Shown here one piece after another: positions 1 through 30,760 of a DNA stretch of 64,000 nt. The stretch covers positions 6,734,419 to 6,798,418 of the forward strand of contig WARS01000036.1 of NCBI GenBank assembly GCA_008933995.1. The letters are read 5' to 3'. The notes beneath the pieces are model-generated. The model was given only the letters and a program-made list of their open reading frames with translations. It did no database searches and had not been told where the DNA came from. How positions within the stretch are numbered: position 1 is the stretch's first letter; each line of letters begins with the position of its first letter. The translations under genes and the position numbers were made by a program. Origin of the DNA: Datnioides undecimradiatus. Lineage: Eukaryota; Chordata; Actinopteri; Lobotiformes; Datnioididae.

Positions 1-851
1 CCTCATTTATAGAAAGTAGGTTGACAAAATATACTTTGATGAAGGTGAGATTTACTGCACATCTTGTGTTGACAAATTAAAAATATCAATTGTGATTACA
101 TCTTAAGCAATGTGTTGGTTTTTACCAAGTCCAAGACATTTGAATGTGTCACCATAGGCTTTGACTTCTTATGATGACCATTTTTCAGTATCTGTTTTGA
201 CATTTCATCATTATCATTGATCATGAATGATAAGCGATATGCAGATTAACAACTTGTCTGTGTGGCCCAGTTAGAATGAGCTACACCAGTCCCATGGCAT
301 GAACGAAGGATTATTTTTCCACAGCTCCTGAGTGATCTTCAACATCATACTGTAGAAAACGTCACATTCCTGCAACAGTCACGACTGATTTTCTTGGTTG
401 TTATATTTAATTTGCAAATGTTTATAAGATGACAATAACATGCCAGTCGTGCCAGTTAAATTGTGTCTAATAATTTTTTTTTTCTACTCGCAATAGCTTG
501 GAATTCCTCCCAAACCCAGAACTTAATTGCGCAGTAAACTTCTTGGCTGTAGGACACAGGGTTGCAAACTTTCCCTGCCATAAACTCAGATCTTCTTCAC
601 AGGCTGAGCTGCTTAGCTGGTTATCCCTGCAGATTAGGGTCTCCCGGAGCAACACTGACACATTAAAACAATGACTTTCATACACTCCAGAGTATAAGAA
701 TAGACAGAGGCTCGTGTTTTATCCTGCACGGGACACTGCATCACCCTCAGCGCTCCCACCACGTACAACAGCTGGCCAAAGCCCACATCAGTCACCTTCC
801 ACCAAGACCCAGCCTGTTAAACAAGTAGCTACATGATACACTCTGCATTAC
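1..851 (-). other. Part of MPC2 intron 1
   Basis: This stretch follows the MPC2 exon 1 donor on the minus strand. I looked for the second MPC2 exon, which would encode the first membrane helix, and did not find it. The only open frames are short and have no recognisable similarity. No repeat or RNA gene was recognised. Confidence 0.6.
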
Positions 852-945
852 CTGCCGGGTGGTTATATAAAGGTCTCAGTTTGGCGGGCAGAATATGCTC
901 GATCCTGTCCAAAATCCTGTGATATGACGCTCTCAACGCAGCCAT
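852..945 (-). CDS. mpc2: MPC2, first coding exon (mitochondrial pyruvate carrier 2), partial
   Basis: MPC2 pairs with MPC1 in the inner mitochondrial membrane to import pyruvate. Reading the minus strand from the ATG at 945 gives MAALRASYHRILDRIEHILP followed by AKLRPLYNHPAG. This is the amphipathic N-terminus of MPC2, including the family-typical LRPLYNHPAG stretch. The exon ends after one base of a Gly codon at 852, followed by a GT donor at 851-850. The start has G at -3 and G at +4. Exon 2 (GPxTVFFWAP-type sequence) is not in the window, so 1-851 is intron 1 and the rest lies off the left edge. MPC2 is divergent from DCAF6, as in the human MPC2-DCAF6 pair, which supports the call. It is too short for paralogue assignment. 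Confidence 0.9.
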
Positions 946-2473
946 GACTGTAGATGTTCTGGTAGAGATGAGGAGCGGAACTTGAAGCTAGCTCGCTAAA
1001 TAATTAGCTAGCTAAGGGTCGTAAAAAAGCCAGAGGATTCTGTTAAAAAAGGTCGGCTTTCGTCTGTTTGCACGACGGTGTCAAATAAATAAACGGCAGG
1101 TAGATTAAACGATAAGAGAGGATGCTACTGTCCTACTGTCGACCTTCCTCTGGCTACCCTATGACCATGCTAACGCTACTAGCTTGTCAGTAGCTTCTGT
1201 CTGACGGACACGACGAGGTGACTTTCTGTACGACGCAACCTACCGCGCGAGAGGCGGGTTTACATCTTTCCTCTGTCTCCATTGGCCCGGCCCTTCAGAA
1301 CCGAGATATAATTGGCTTAGGAAGGATGGCTTAATTTAATACATGGCGTTGTACAACTGGGTGGAGACGAAGATGCGACGCGTTCATTTTTCGTGTTTTT
1401 ATTAACATATTTATCTGTAAGTTTAAAATATCCGTAAAATTTGATACGTGATACTATAGTTTGACTGTATAGATAAAACAGATATTTCATTGTCTTTTTT
1501 CGGGAATGTTATGATTTTAATGGCAAGGGTTTTCTTTTTCAGGAGCGCCTGCCGATTATTACTGTATTTCCATTGTGATATCACATTTTGATAATCTATA
1601 TTAAATCCCACAAACACAGAAAATGTGTTTTCTGTCAAAAGAATGTAATCTGCTTTTTTACAGATGTTTTTTTGTTACTGTGCTTTAATATATTTTGTTT
1701 TGTATATGTATTCTCCATTTATTTTTAAAAAGCATTTAATAACACGTTTGTTATGGACAATTAATTGATTAAATGATACGGATTACATTTTAATCAATTA
1801 AATGTGAAGTTTGCATATTTCATAGAACATTAGGTTTATATTTTCTTTGCTTTCAACAAGACTTCAAAAAAACTCAGAGAATATGTAATTATGAGGATGC
1901 GGACTGAATTCAACTATATCTGCAAAAAGTGGGACTAAAGGAAATTCAGTGGGGACAGCAGCTCATATTGACCTGTAGCAGGTTAAATCCAACCACGAAT
2001 CTATGATGAGATGAGATAATCAAAGCAAAGGCTTCAGATTCACATACCCGTGATTAAAAGATACATTTAATGGATACACTCCGCCCCCACAGCTGCGCGG
2101 ATCCACAAAACGAGCGTCTCTAACCACTCCGTCAAAACACGCAGTTTATCGCGTTATTCGGACACAGCTGTTCGCTGCCTGCTAGAAGAAATAAACCAGG
2201 CTAGTGTAACAGGGCAGATAGTTAGCAGCGCAGAGAGGAATTCAGTATTCAATATAACCCGAGGAGCACAGCGGACACAGGACAGGAGAGACTCTCTTCA
2301 CCCCCAGCAATGCAAACGGAGAGAGTAGCAGCCAGTTAACGGGAGCGGCTGTCCCGACACACGGGGACCGAATCTCGATGGACAGACCGAAACGACGATA
2401 AATAACGTTAAAGGGCGACAACCACAAGAAAGGGTTAGCTTAATTTCAATGTTATTGCTAACCAAACACACAT
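946..2473. promoter_or_regulatory. Divergent MPC2/DCAF6 promoter region
   Basis: About 1.5 kb separates the two start codons. Two CpG-containing segments flank an AT-rich middle: about 900-1300 next to MPC2 and about 2080-2440 next to DCAF6. An inverted CCAAT box (ATTGG at 1281-1285) beside GC-rich sequence lies about 340 bp upstream of the MPC2 ATG. No TATA box was evident for either gene. Transcription start sites cannot be placed from sequence alone. The middle (about 1330-2050) is AT-rich, with nothing recognised. Confidence 0.5.
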
Positions 2474-22196
<19,723 letters not shown>

Positions 22197-22415
22197 CCTG
22201 CTGGTATTTTACTTTGAAGAAAACCTAATTTCTTTTTGCTGTATAGCACTTGAAGAAAACCCTGAGATTTGTACAAGTATAGTGTAGAATACTTCCTTTT
22301 GAAAATTAGTGTCATTTCTAGCCCCCCTGTGTTTTTTTAAGATGACTTTCTTACTGATGTTTCTGTATGAGGATAAACTACATCTGTGTGAATGCAAAAG
22401 GCAAGGACGTCAGTA

Positions 22416-22441
22416 GATATATATATATATATATATATATT
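22416..22441. repeat. (AT)n microsatellite in DCAF6 3'UTR
   Basis: About 13 AT units lie 220 bp after the DCAF6 stop codon and upstream of its likely poly(A) signal. Confidence 0.9.
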
Positions 22442-22745
22442 ACATTTGAGGATAACGGTGGCTAGTGTGCAAGGTTGTTAAGTGCAATATTGTTTTATTA
22501 GGAGAAAGTGAGCTTTGATCAGTGTTAACGTGTGACATTTTGATTTTTTGTGGCACAACATTAAGAAATGTTGATGTGCTGCTCCGGCAGTTCCGCATGT
22601 GAACAAGGAGTTTAAGTAAAACACTTGGAGATGCTTTAATTTTGTTGTTAACGGAAAAACAAAACAAACAAACTGTGGTTTTTCTCCCCAAAGGGACATG
22701 TCAATAAGTTATAATCTTTTACAAAATTTGGAAAGAAAAAAAAAA

Positions 22746-22751
22746 AATAAA
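22746..22751 (+). promoter_or_regulatory. Candidate DCAF6 poly(A) signal AATAAA
   Basis: A canonical AATAAA lies about 550 bp after the DCAF6 stop codon, directly after an A-rich run. It is the first canonical hexamer I noticed on the plus strand downstream of the stop. The 3'UTR would also contain the (AT)n repeat at 22416-22441. Cleavage is not proven. Confidence 0.5.
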
Positions 22752-25289
22752 GCAACGGCATCTGATGTCTGCACCTGAGGCTGGAAGACAAAAGCTTAAG
22801 ACAAAGACTGAAAATCACTCCAGGAGAAAACAACAATCTGATTTCTGTACAATGATATGTGACAGTTCGACAGACATTTGAGTTAACTCTAGACAGTAGA
22901 GACAATCCATCCTGTGATGCAGTAGGTCTACGTAACTGTTGCTCTGTTACTAGCTTTGCCTCAGTTTAAGGTTTAAGACCAGGTCTGACTGAGGGTTAAG
23001 GTCATTGAATTCAGTATAATGGCAGATTTGTAAAGCTCAAATAATTGTAGTAATTTCTAAAATTTAAAGGGTAGATTTCCCCCCAAAACTGTCTTAATGC
23101 AATTTTCAGGACCCAGATGAGCAGCAAAACAGGATCTGGTTGCTGACAGACATTAAAAATCTTCCACTTATGAGCTTATGAAGTTCCTATTACAGATGAA
23201 TTAATGTACAGTGCCATTGCATGTGAGTCAGATTTAAGCATCTGTTTTTACAAACAATAAATAACCGGCAGAACTCACTTCCTGCATTAGGATGCAAAAT
23301 ATGGACAGTATAAATGATATTAAAAATGATTTAGGTTTATGTTAAACTAAATTAGGAGGGAGCCAGTGTTATTCCTGGCTGCCATCTTTGTTTGGATGAG
23401 TTAACAGAGTCACAACAGTAGCAGTCTGTCTTCATCCAGAGAGTCTTTGTTGGACTCAGGAAATACTCTAATGTTCTTCACTGATCAAACTCCGTGCTCC
23501 TATAGCTTTGTCAGATTCACAGTCTTTTAAAACAGCGTCATAAATCGATGCAGCAGAATCAAAGGTGTCATCCCCTTTATTTCACTCATCCTTCCTCAAA
23601 AATCTGCTGCCTACATTACCAACAATGCAGTTCAACCACTGACACCCTGAGATTCGGGTGTTACACTCAGACTTTGATGTGTAAAGTAGGTGGAGTTCCT
23701 TTTTGTTGTTTGAACCCACTGAGTTTTCACCGGCTGTTTCACTTGAATGGTAATACATGAGAGACTCGTCAAGAGAAGCAACAGCCCCAATTAGTTCAAG
23801 AGGACAGATGGCCGCTGCAGTAAAGATACTAACACGGCTCAGCTCAACCTCCACTCAGAATCACAGCAACACATACAAGTAAAAAACAATAATAAAAGTT
23901 CAGAAGTGTTTATGTAAAAAGTCTTAATATAACAATCTTGATACAAAACTTTAATGCAAATATTTGTATTAATACTTACTGTATAGTGAAAATCAAAAGG
24001 TTACATAATTTCTCAGGCATATAGTTTTTCTTACAAAAGTAGTACCGTTCAAACACAATATGATGACACGAGGTAAGACTGATTTGTGCTCTACTTATTA
24101 CAAATGTCCTCTGAGTTCCTTTTATAAAAGTAAAGGGAGTGATGGAGTGTGTAAACTGAGGTAACCCACATGAACATGTACCAATGAATGAAGACACAGT
24201 GGTGTAGATTAAGACAAGTCCTTCCCACACACGCAGCTTGTCCTCCAACTGGACACTGAACACAATTCCTTTTTCTCTGAGTTGACTTTCAGTTACCAAT
24301 ATAGTAACAAAGTAATTTATTTCTGACATGGTCACTTTGCACTTCACAGTATGTGTGAAATATTATGAAATGTGGGTCCTTAATAATGTATTTTCATTAC
24401 TAGCACGGACTTGAAATACTGAAAACTGTCTCGTCTTAATGACTAAAGTCTGGACTTCATTTACTCATTAATCCACTTGACTGATACTTAATGCCATCTT
24501 CACTACATCACTGCTAATGTACTGCTTTACTGTGGACAGCAGGCACTGACCAAACAGCAATCATCACTGACACACACTGAAAGTGGTTTCTTTGAGAACA
24601 TGTACAAACTGCATGTTCAGCTGCAAATGACAGTAGCCTGAAACGTCAGGTGTGTCCCTGTTTCTAAGCCGTGGTTACACCGGGTATCTACACAATAAGG
24701 ACCACATCACTCAGCGAATACCTGATTATTACTACAAATGTTGGCCAACAGGTTCTGTTCATATAGTGAGGTTCAAGGCTGGGCAATACAAAGACACAAA
24801 AGATCACAATCATTTGCAGAGTTTCTTATGGTGAATTACATCATTTACTGCTATATAAAAACTTGGTCTTCAATGGAACAAATGTTTCATGTAATACAGG
24901 AGAAATTTTGTTTTGGACAATAGAAGTGTCTTTCATATTGCCCGGCCCTAATGAAGCAAATGTTACTGCAGATTCTACAACCATACAATAATATATTGTA
25001 GAGTAATAAACAAATTACTACGACAATCAGATGCTTTAGGTTACAGTAGTTAAGGCTTCCTATTTGATTACATGAATCCATACATAAGCAAAGACACATA
25101 TGCTGTTCACTTGGTCCAACATAGTGGAATGAATAATGTGCCTCTTCCTGTTTCCTATTAATTTCAAGTATGGAGTACCCATGTGTCGTGATCGGACTTC
25201 ATGAGCAGGGTGATCACCACTGTGACTGGCCACATATTGTGTGAAGGGTGTGAAACCCTTGCATATGCGCGTGTTCCAACCAGTTGTGG
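22752..25289. other. DCAF6-GPR161 tail-to-tail intergenic region
   Basis: This lies between two converging genes and probably includes the GPR161 3'UTR on the minus strand (possible minus-strand poly(A) hexamers near 24317 and 23578). It contains a hAT-like miniature element at 24776-24950. Open frames here are short with no recognisable similarity. No RNA gene was seen. Confidence 0.5.
24776..24950. mobile_element. hAT-like miniature inverted-repeat element (MITE)
   Basis: The left end reads AAGGCTGGGCAATA and the right end TATTGCCCGGCCCTA. These are imperfect inverted repeats of about 14 bp around a 175-bp AT-rich body with no coding capacity. The TAGGGCTGGGCAATA-type terminus is familiar from abundant non-autonomous elements of fish genomes. 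I could not identify a clean 8-bp target duplication, so the exact ends are approximate. Confidence 0.6.
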
Positions 25290-28200
25290 TCAGGCTGGTT
25301 TTTCCTCCGTGTCCTGCTCATCCTCATCTCTGTCGTCTTTAACAATCCCTTCATCGATGCTCTCCAGCCTCAGTCTCTGACCATCCAGGTATCTGGGTCT
25401 TTGCGCTGCCCTGGTTGTAAACAGTCCCCCCGGCAGAGCCAGATCCTCCCCAAACATTGTGAGCTTAGCGTCACTCTCTATGGCCTTCGCCAGACAAGAG
25501 GCAAACGTGTCGAGGGATTTGTGTACCTCTGCGTGGACCTGAACCGAAGATGTGTTGGTGTTTTCAACTGAGGAGGAAAACACACATCATTTGCAAGGTC
25601 TATTAGACAGTTGATACAAAAAACAAATCTTGTTGTAGTTTGCTGACCACAAAGTCCTTTTCTAAACATTAAGTGATTATGAGGTGAACTCCCTCCCCTC
25701 TAATCTTTTGTGGAGCGAGGAGACGACAGATACCTTTGGAATGCTCCACCTGGTCTTCAAAGGTGACCGAGCTCCTCCTCTTCCCGGACGGATTCCCGTG
25801 GTGCTGTGGGTGGGAGGAGCCGTCTGTGGAGAAGTTATCCAGCAGCATCACGTCTGTACCTGTGTGGGAAAACATCACACAGACAAAACGGCTGGTAAAT
25901 TGACAGCAATAATTTACAGGAAAGTCAAAATGTAAAAGTAGAAACCATCAACAAACAAATGAGTTGACTAATCAGACATTTCTTTGTATTACACATGACA
26001 TTACTTGCCCTGCATATGTCATCCTGCACTGAAAATGTGAGCTGTGAAACAGGAATGTGAGGCTGACTGTAACAAAGCTGTGGGAGTGTGATGCAATAGA
26101 GTCGGTCAGACCATCTGCCAGCCTTTCCAAACCTCATGTTTACACGTGCCATGAATCAACTCTATCTTCATTTTATGCTCAAGTTTAGATCAACAGTCCG
26201 GTTCTGAAAAGCAGAGTTTAATGGCACGGAGCCATTTGTCAGTAAAGGTGCAACTTCTGCCGCTGTTTGACTGATTAATAAAAAAAACGTTCCTAAATGC
26301 TAAACACTGTCTTTGGGATTTTAGTTGAACAAAACAAGACAACATGTCTCATGTTGGTTTTGGGAGGTTATGATCAGCATTTTAATTTTTATAGATTAAA
26401 TGATTAATTTAAAAGATCTTCACACAAATTAAGTATTTCAACTTTTTTTTGCACTTGAAGCTATAAGAGTATACTCTGGTGGTGACTAAATAGCATACAC
26501 TGTGTAGGAGTGAGATATAATATTGATTTGGGATATAAAGGAGGTGTTATTCCCATTCCCTCTGTTTCCTTACATCACAACACTTACATGAGTCCTGAGT
26601 GAAACTGAAGCCGGTGTCTCCTGTGCTACTCCCTGGGGCCAGCAGATGCCCTCCACCAGCCATCATGGCTGTCAGGTGTGGGGACATGCCCAAGTCTGAA
26701 AGAGGAAGAGTACAACACATAAAGTAACAGGACAAGAACAAATCTACAAGCTACACCACTGACTGCATATATGTAAGTAACTTACCTCATATGTTTAATA
26801 TTTATTCCATTTATATGCACTGAAAGCAACCTTAGCTGTGTTTGTTTCTCCTTGTTTTGACTGTAAGTCTAAGAATTGTTCTTGAATCACTGTGTAAATC
26901 TACTCAGAGCCACTAAAGACCCGAGTTTACTTCTTTACCTTAACATGAAGACGTCATACATTTCTAAATCTTTTTAAATGGATCTGTCTGACAAACTGAG
27001 CCACTGCTGCTCTCCCACCTGTAATTCTGTTAGAGATGCTGAAGAGGCGGGATGTCCTTTGCCGTGTAGCGAATGACTCTCTGTAGTAGCGATCTCCAAA
27101 ACACATCCCCAGCAGCTCTTTCCTCACCGTTTTATTCCACAGGCCATAGATGAGAGGGTGGCACACTGCGCTACAGAAAGAGAGCCACGCCACCAAAGTC
27201 TCCAGTCCCTGAGAGACACTTCCTTGTCCCCACAAAGCTTCGGTGCACACCACCCCGACGTACGGCCCCCAGGTCACGAGGAAGGTGCCAATCACCACTA
27301 AGATAGTGACAAAGGCCTTGCACTGACTCCCAGCGTACACAAGGCTCCGCCGGCTTCCATTAGAGGAAGTTGAGGTGCTTGAGTTTTTTCTTCCGTTCCT
27401 CTGAGCTCCAGTGGAGTCGTCCTGAGCCACAACCACTGTCCCACAGTGTACTTTCCGGGCTTTCATACGGGCAACGCGGAAAATGACACCATAACAGGCC
27501 AGCATGATGAAGAAAGGGGGAAGGGTGCACCAGGTGACCCAGAAGGCTGTGTAGCTCGGCTCTCTGTACCAGGATGCAACACAGGTCCATTTGAAGCAGT
27601 CAAATTCAAATGAGGACCAGCCAAACAGAGGAGGCAAACAGCCCACCAGGGAGTGTAACCACACATAGGCGATGACGACGACGGCGCGGTTTCCTGTGAT
27701 CTTCATGGGGTAGATCATAGGGTAAAGCACTGCGTAGTACCTGTTGGGATGAGAGAGGAACACAGTGAGCGAACCCTGCAGGAGGGAAACTCAACACTGG
27801 TCTCATGGGAGCCCTCTGATCCCAGTAACACAGAGACTGCTCAGAAGCTAAAAGCTGCACTTTCTCTCCCCGACAATGCTGCAAAGAGTTTTCTGAAAAG
27901 CTGCAAACACAACAGAGCAGGAGAGGCTTGGCAGGAAGAACAAAAACATGCACTGTAATCAAAAACTCCCAAAGGTGCTGAGGGTAATTACAACAGCAGT
28001 GAGAACAGTGAGCAGTGAGAACAGTGAGCAGGGAGTACTCAGCTAATTTACAGTAGATCTTAAAAACATTTCGATCTTTTATGTGATCACAACAAATATA
28101 TTACAGTGACAGTGATATTACACAGAGAAAAGCAGAACATCCTGCAACCAGGGAATGTTTAGTAAGACAATGCTACACAGTATGTCTTTCACACTAAATT

Positions 28201-29745
28201 AACTTAACAGGCCTGGGTGGTTTTTTTTATCCGTTACCTAAGTGAATTACAGTACCAATATCACAATCACTAAATGAAATCTAATGTAAATGAAAACGAA
28301 ACAATCACACAAGAACTTGACCAAATAAAATGCATTACGAACAAGCAAATATTGATTAAAACAAGCAAAGAAAAGGTGGTAAACATGGTGTTTATTCTGA
28401 TGGATTAGCCAGACTGCATACATGTAGGCTTTCGTTTGCTTTAATCAGCTTCTTGTTGACTGAGAATCAATGGAAATAATCTCAGCCCTGCCGATGAATG
28501 GCGCATTCATGTCACTTCACATTTAAAGTTACTTTGTGGAAGCCTGTCTAATGCTTGTCACTTGAGCTGGGAAAATCTCCAGAAACATACCACGACCTAA
28601 GTGTGTGGTTAACCGATCCTATTTACAAGGTTACATACTGACCTTAAAGGAAACACACCAAAAAATGACGCTTTACAAGTTTCACAACACGAGTTTGTTT
28701 CCTCCGAAGCCAGAAACTGCACAAATATTGTCCAGTGTCACGTTCACTGTGTCATTGCAATGAGGTTAAGACACATCTTATATCAACTCAAAAATAAAGA
28801 CAACGGCGAGGTTCACTCCTTACGGTGTAATCTTACTACACGAGGAGTATTATCATACAATTTTCATTTAGTTGTTTACTTTTCAACTGAAAAGCATATA
28901 ATTAGGCTCCTGCTAATCTCATAAAAAAGTCCCCAAGTGTCTCAACGTTCAACACTGTTCTAAAAGTAAATTCAACAGTTTCACCTCCGTGAACATTACT
29001 TACTATATGACCCTATGAAACTTCTCCTATGCCTCTTATCTGTGCTTTATGAACAAAATGATAATTTTGTTTAATTAATTTAATATGTGTAGTGTAGCTC
29101 CTCATATTTATAATCAACATTTGAAGTAAAACATACATCCAGCAAAACACCAACTTCCACAGCTTTGCCAAAGTAATCTGGCTAATTAACAATTACATTT
29201 GTTGTGTAAGTAAGTGACTATTTGCTAACACTGTTGCCACTATTGTCAACTCATACAATGATAATATGTTTACTTTGTGTTTATAGCTTGTTGCACTTCC
29301 CCATGTTGGCTAAATAGTCAGTGAAAGCATTTGTAAAGAAATAATGTTGTATTACTAGGCTACAGTGATTATCCACGTGTAACTGTTTATCTCGCACTCA
29401 CCGATCAATGGCAATAGCTCCGAGGGTAAGCATACTGGCAGAGCTGATGAGCAGGTAGAGCAGAGCAGTGAAGTTACACCACACCACCCCAAACACCCAC
29501 TCTCTCTTTGCAGAGCTCACGGCAACGAATGGCAGCACCAGCATGGACAGCAGCAGGTTGGATAGGGTCAGGCTGAACACAAACTTGTTGCTGGGTGTGA
29601 GCAGATAAGGCCTGCGATAAAGGGTCGCCACGATTAAGAGATTCCCCAGGCAGGCGAGGAGTGTGATGGTTACAATGGAGACTGACTCCAGGGCAGCCAG
29701 ACCCTCACCATTCCCCACTGTGGTGCAGTTCCTACTGGTGTTCAT
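25290..29745 (-). CDS. gpr161: GPR161, ciliary orphan GPCR that represses Hedgehog signalling, complete
   Basis: GPR161 sits in the primary cilium and raises cAMP/PKA activity to keep Hedgehog signalling low. Coding exons on the minus strand: 29745-29402, 27740-27019, 26695-26588, 25859-25734, 25567-25290. All are GT-AG and in phase, giving 525 residues (human about 529). The chosen ATG at 29745 has A at -3; the open frame continues upstream only through a TTG. Visible features are two N-glycosylation sequons (NTS, NCT), a seven-helix rhodopsin-type core, the [11 protein letters not shown] motif at the end of helix 3, the [20 protein letters not shown] junction after helix 7, [10 protein letters not shown] with PKA-type sites, and [20 protein letters not shown], corresponding to the PKA-RI anchoring helix of mammals. 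Human synteny with DCAF6 agrees. The paralogue (gpr161a or gpr161b) cannot be decided. Confidence 0.95.
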
Positions 29746-29789
29746 GGTGAGAGACTGGGCCACCAATCAGGTGAAGGAATGGTAGGAGA
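29746..29789 (-). other. gpr161: GPR161 5'UTR part of first coding exon
   Basis: On the minus strand a strong acceptor (CCTCTAACAG) ends at 29790, so the exon with the start codon probably begins at 29789. A TTG codon in frame upstream makes the open frame look longer than the ATG-initiated protein. I treat this segment as untranslated. Confidence 0.55.
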
Positions 29790-30626
29790 CTGTTAGAGGA
29801 AAGACATAGTTACAAATGATGCTCAAAGTACAAAAAGGTACTGCTAAAGTCTTGGTAAAGTCAGGCCGTTACAGACATGTATGAGCACATTTAAGATCCT
29901 TACCTTAAAAGACATTTAACCAGGACTATTTTTGAACCTAAGCTAATATTTAGACCATTTCACTCCTTTCCATTCAAGTGTTGTACTTTACACATCTGAG
30001 GTACAACATTAAAATACTTCTTAGACATGTGTGTATCTGTTATAATAAACGACTAATTAAATAAACAATAATATAAACAAAGACAGCATCATAAACACTT
30101 ATGTAACTTTAATGTGCCTTATTTAGATTTAGTATGCAGGACTTTTACTTTCTACTTAAACGCTACTGTATTGTTGTTTACTGTTTCTACCGCTGTTTGT
30201 AAATGTACACTAACATCGTGAATGCTGACAGCCATGCAACCGAGTCTTAAGTCTTAAGTTTGTCCCGTGTTGAGGATACAACGTTAGCACTGCATCGTCG
30301 TCTAAAGGTGTCTACACTTGGAACGACTATAGGTTCGCAACAGGCATACTTATTAAACTTTTGCGTTAAGTTGTGTTACAATTAACTTTTTAAAACGCTA
30401 AAGTGACGATAAAACCGGGGTTTAGCCCAAAGTCTGGTAACAATTTAGCTCTCCATGCTGCACAGTACATATAAATGTTGAGTTAGTGTGCGGAGGATGC
30501 AGCCCTGTGACCTCCTCTGGTTTAGCACGCTAGCAGTGACGCTAGCTAACACAACTACCGTTAGTTAGCCTGGTTAGCTCCAACTTTCTCCCATTGTCCC
30601 CCAGAAATACAGCTACCCTCTTTTAC

Positions 30627-30760
30627 CTGCTTCGCTTCGGCGCTGTGGCTCCACATTTTCTCCCACACAAAGATAATCCGTCCATCCTGCTAGTCTCTTT
30701 TCGCACCATAACCCGGCAACTAAGAGTTGAGTCTGAACAAATCTCTGAAAGCCCCTCGAC
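30627..30760 (-). other. gpr161: Candidate non-coding first exon of GPR161
   Basis: On the minus strand a consensus donor (GCAG then GTAAAAG) lies at 30627/30626, inside CpG-containing sequence about 840 bp upstream of the acceptor at 29790. This fits a 5'UTR exon spliced to the coding exon. The upstream boundary given is arbitrary. No ATG-initiated continuation into GPR161 is needed. Confidence 0.4.

Noticed and set aside
467-840. Possible MPC2 exon 2 on the minus strand
   Set aside because: Translation in all minus frames lacks the expected FFWAP and MKWGL motifs of the family.
29746-29766. Seven extra N-terminal residues for GPR161
   Set aside because: That extension starts at a TTG codon. 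The ATG at 29745 has a good context, and an acceptor site lies just upstream.
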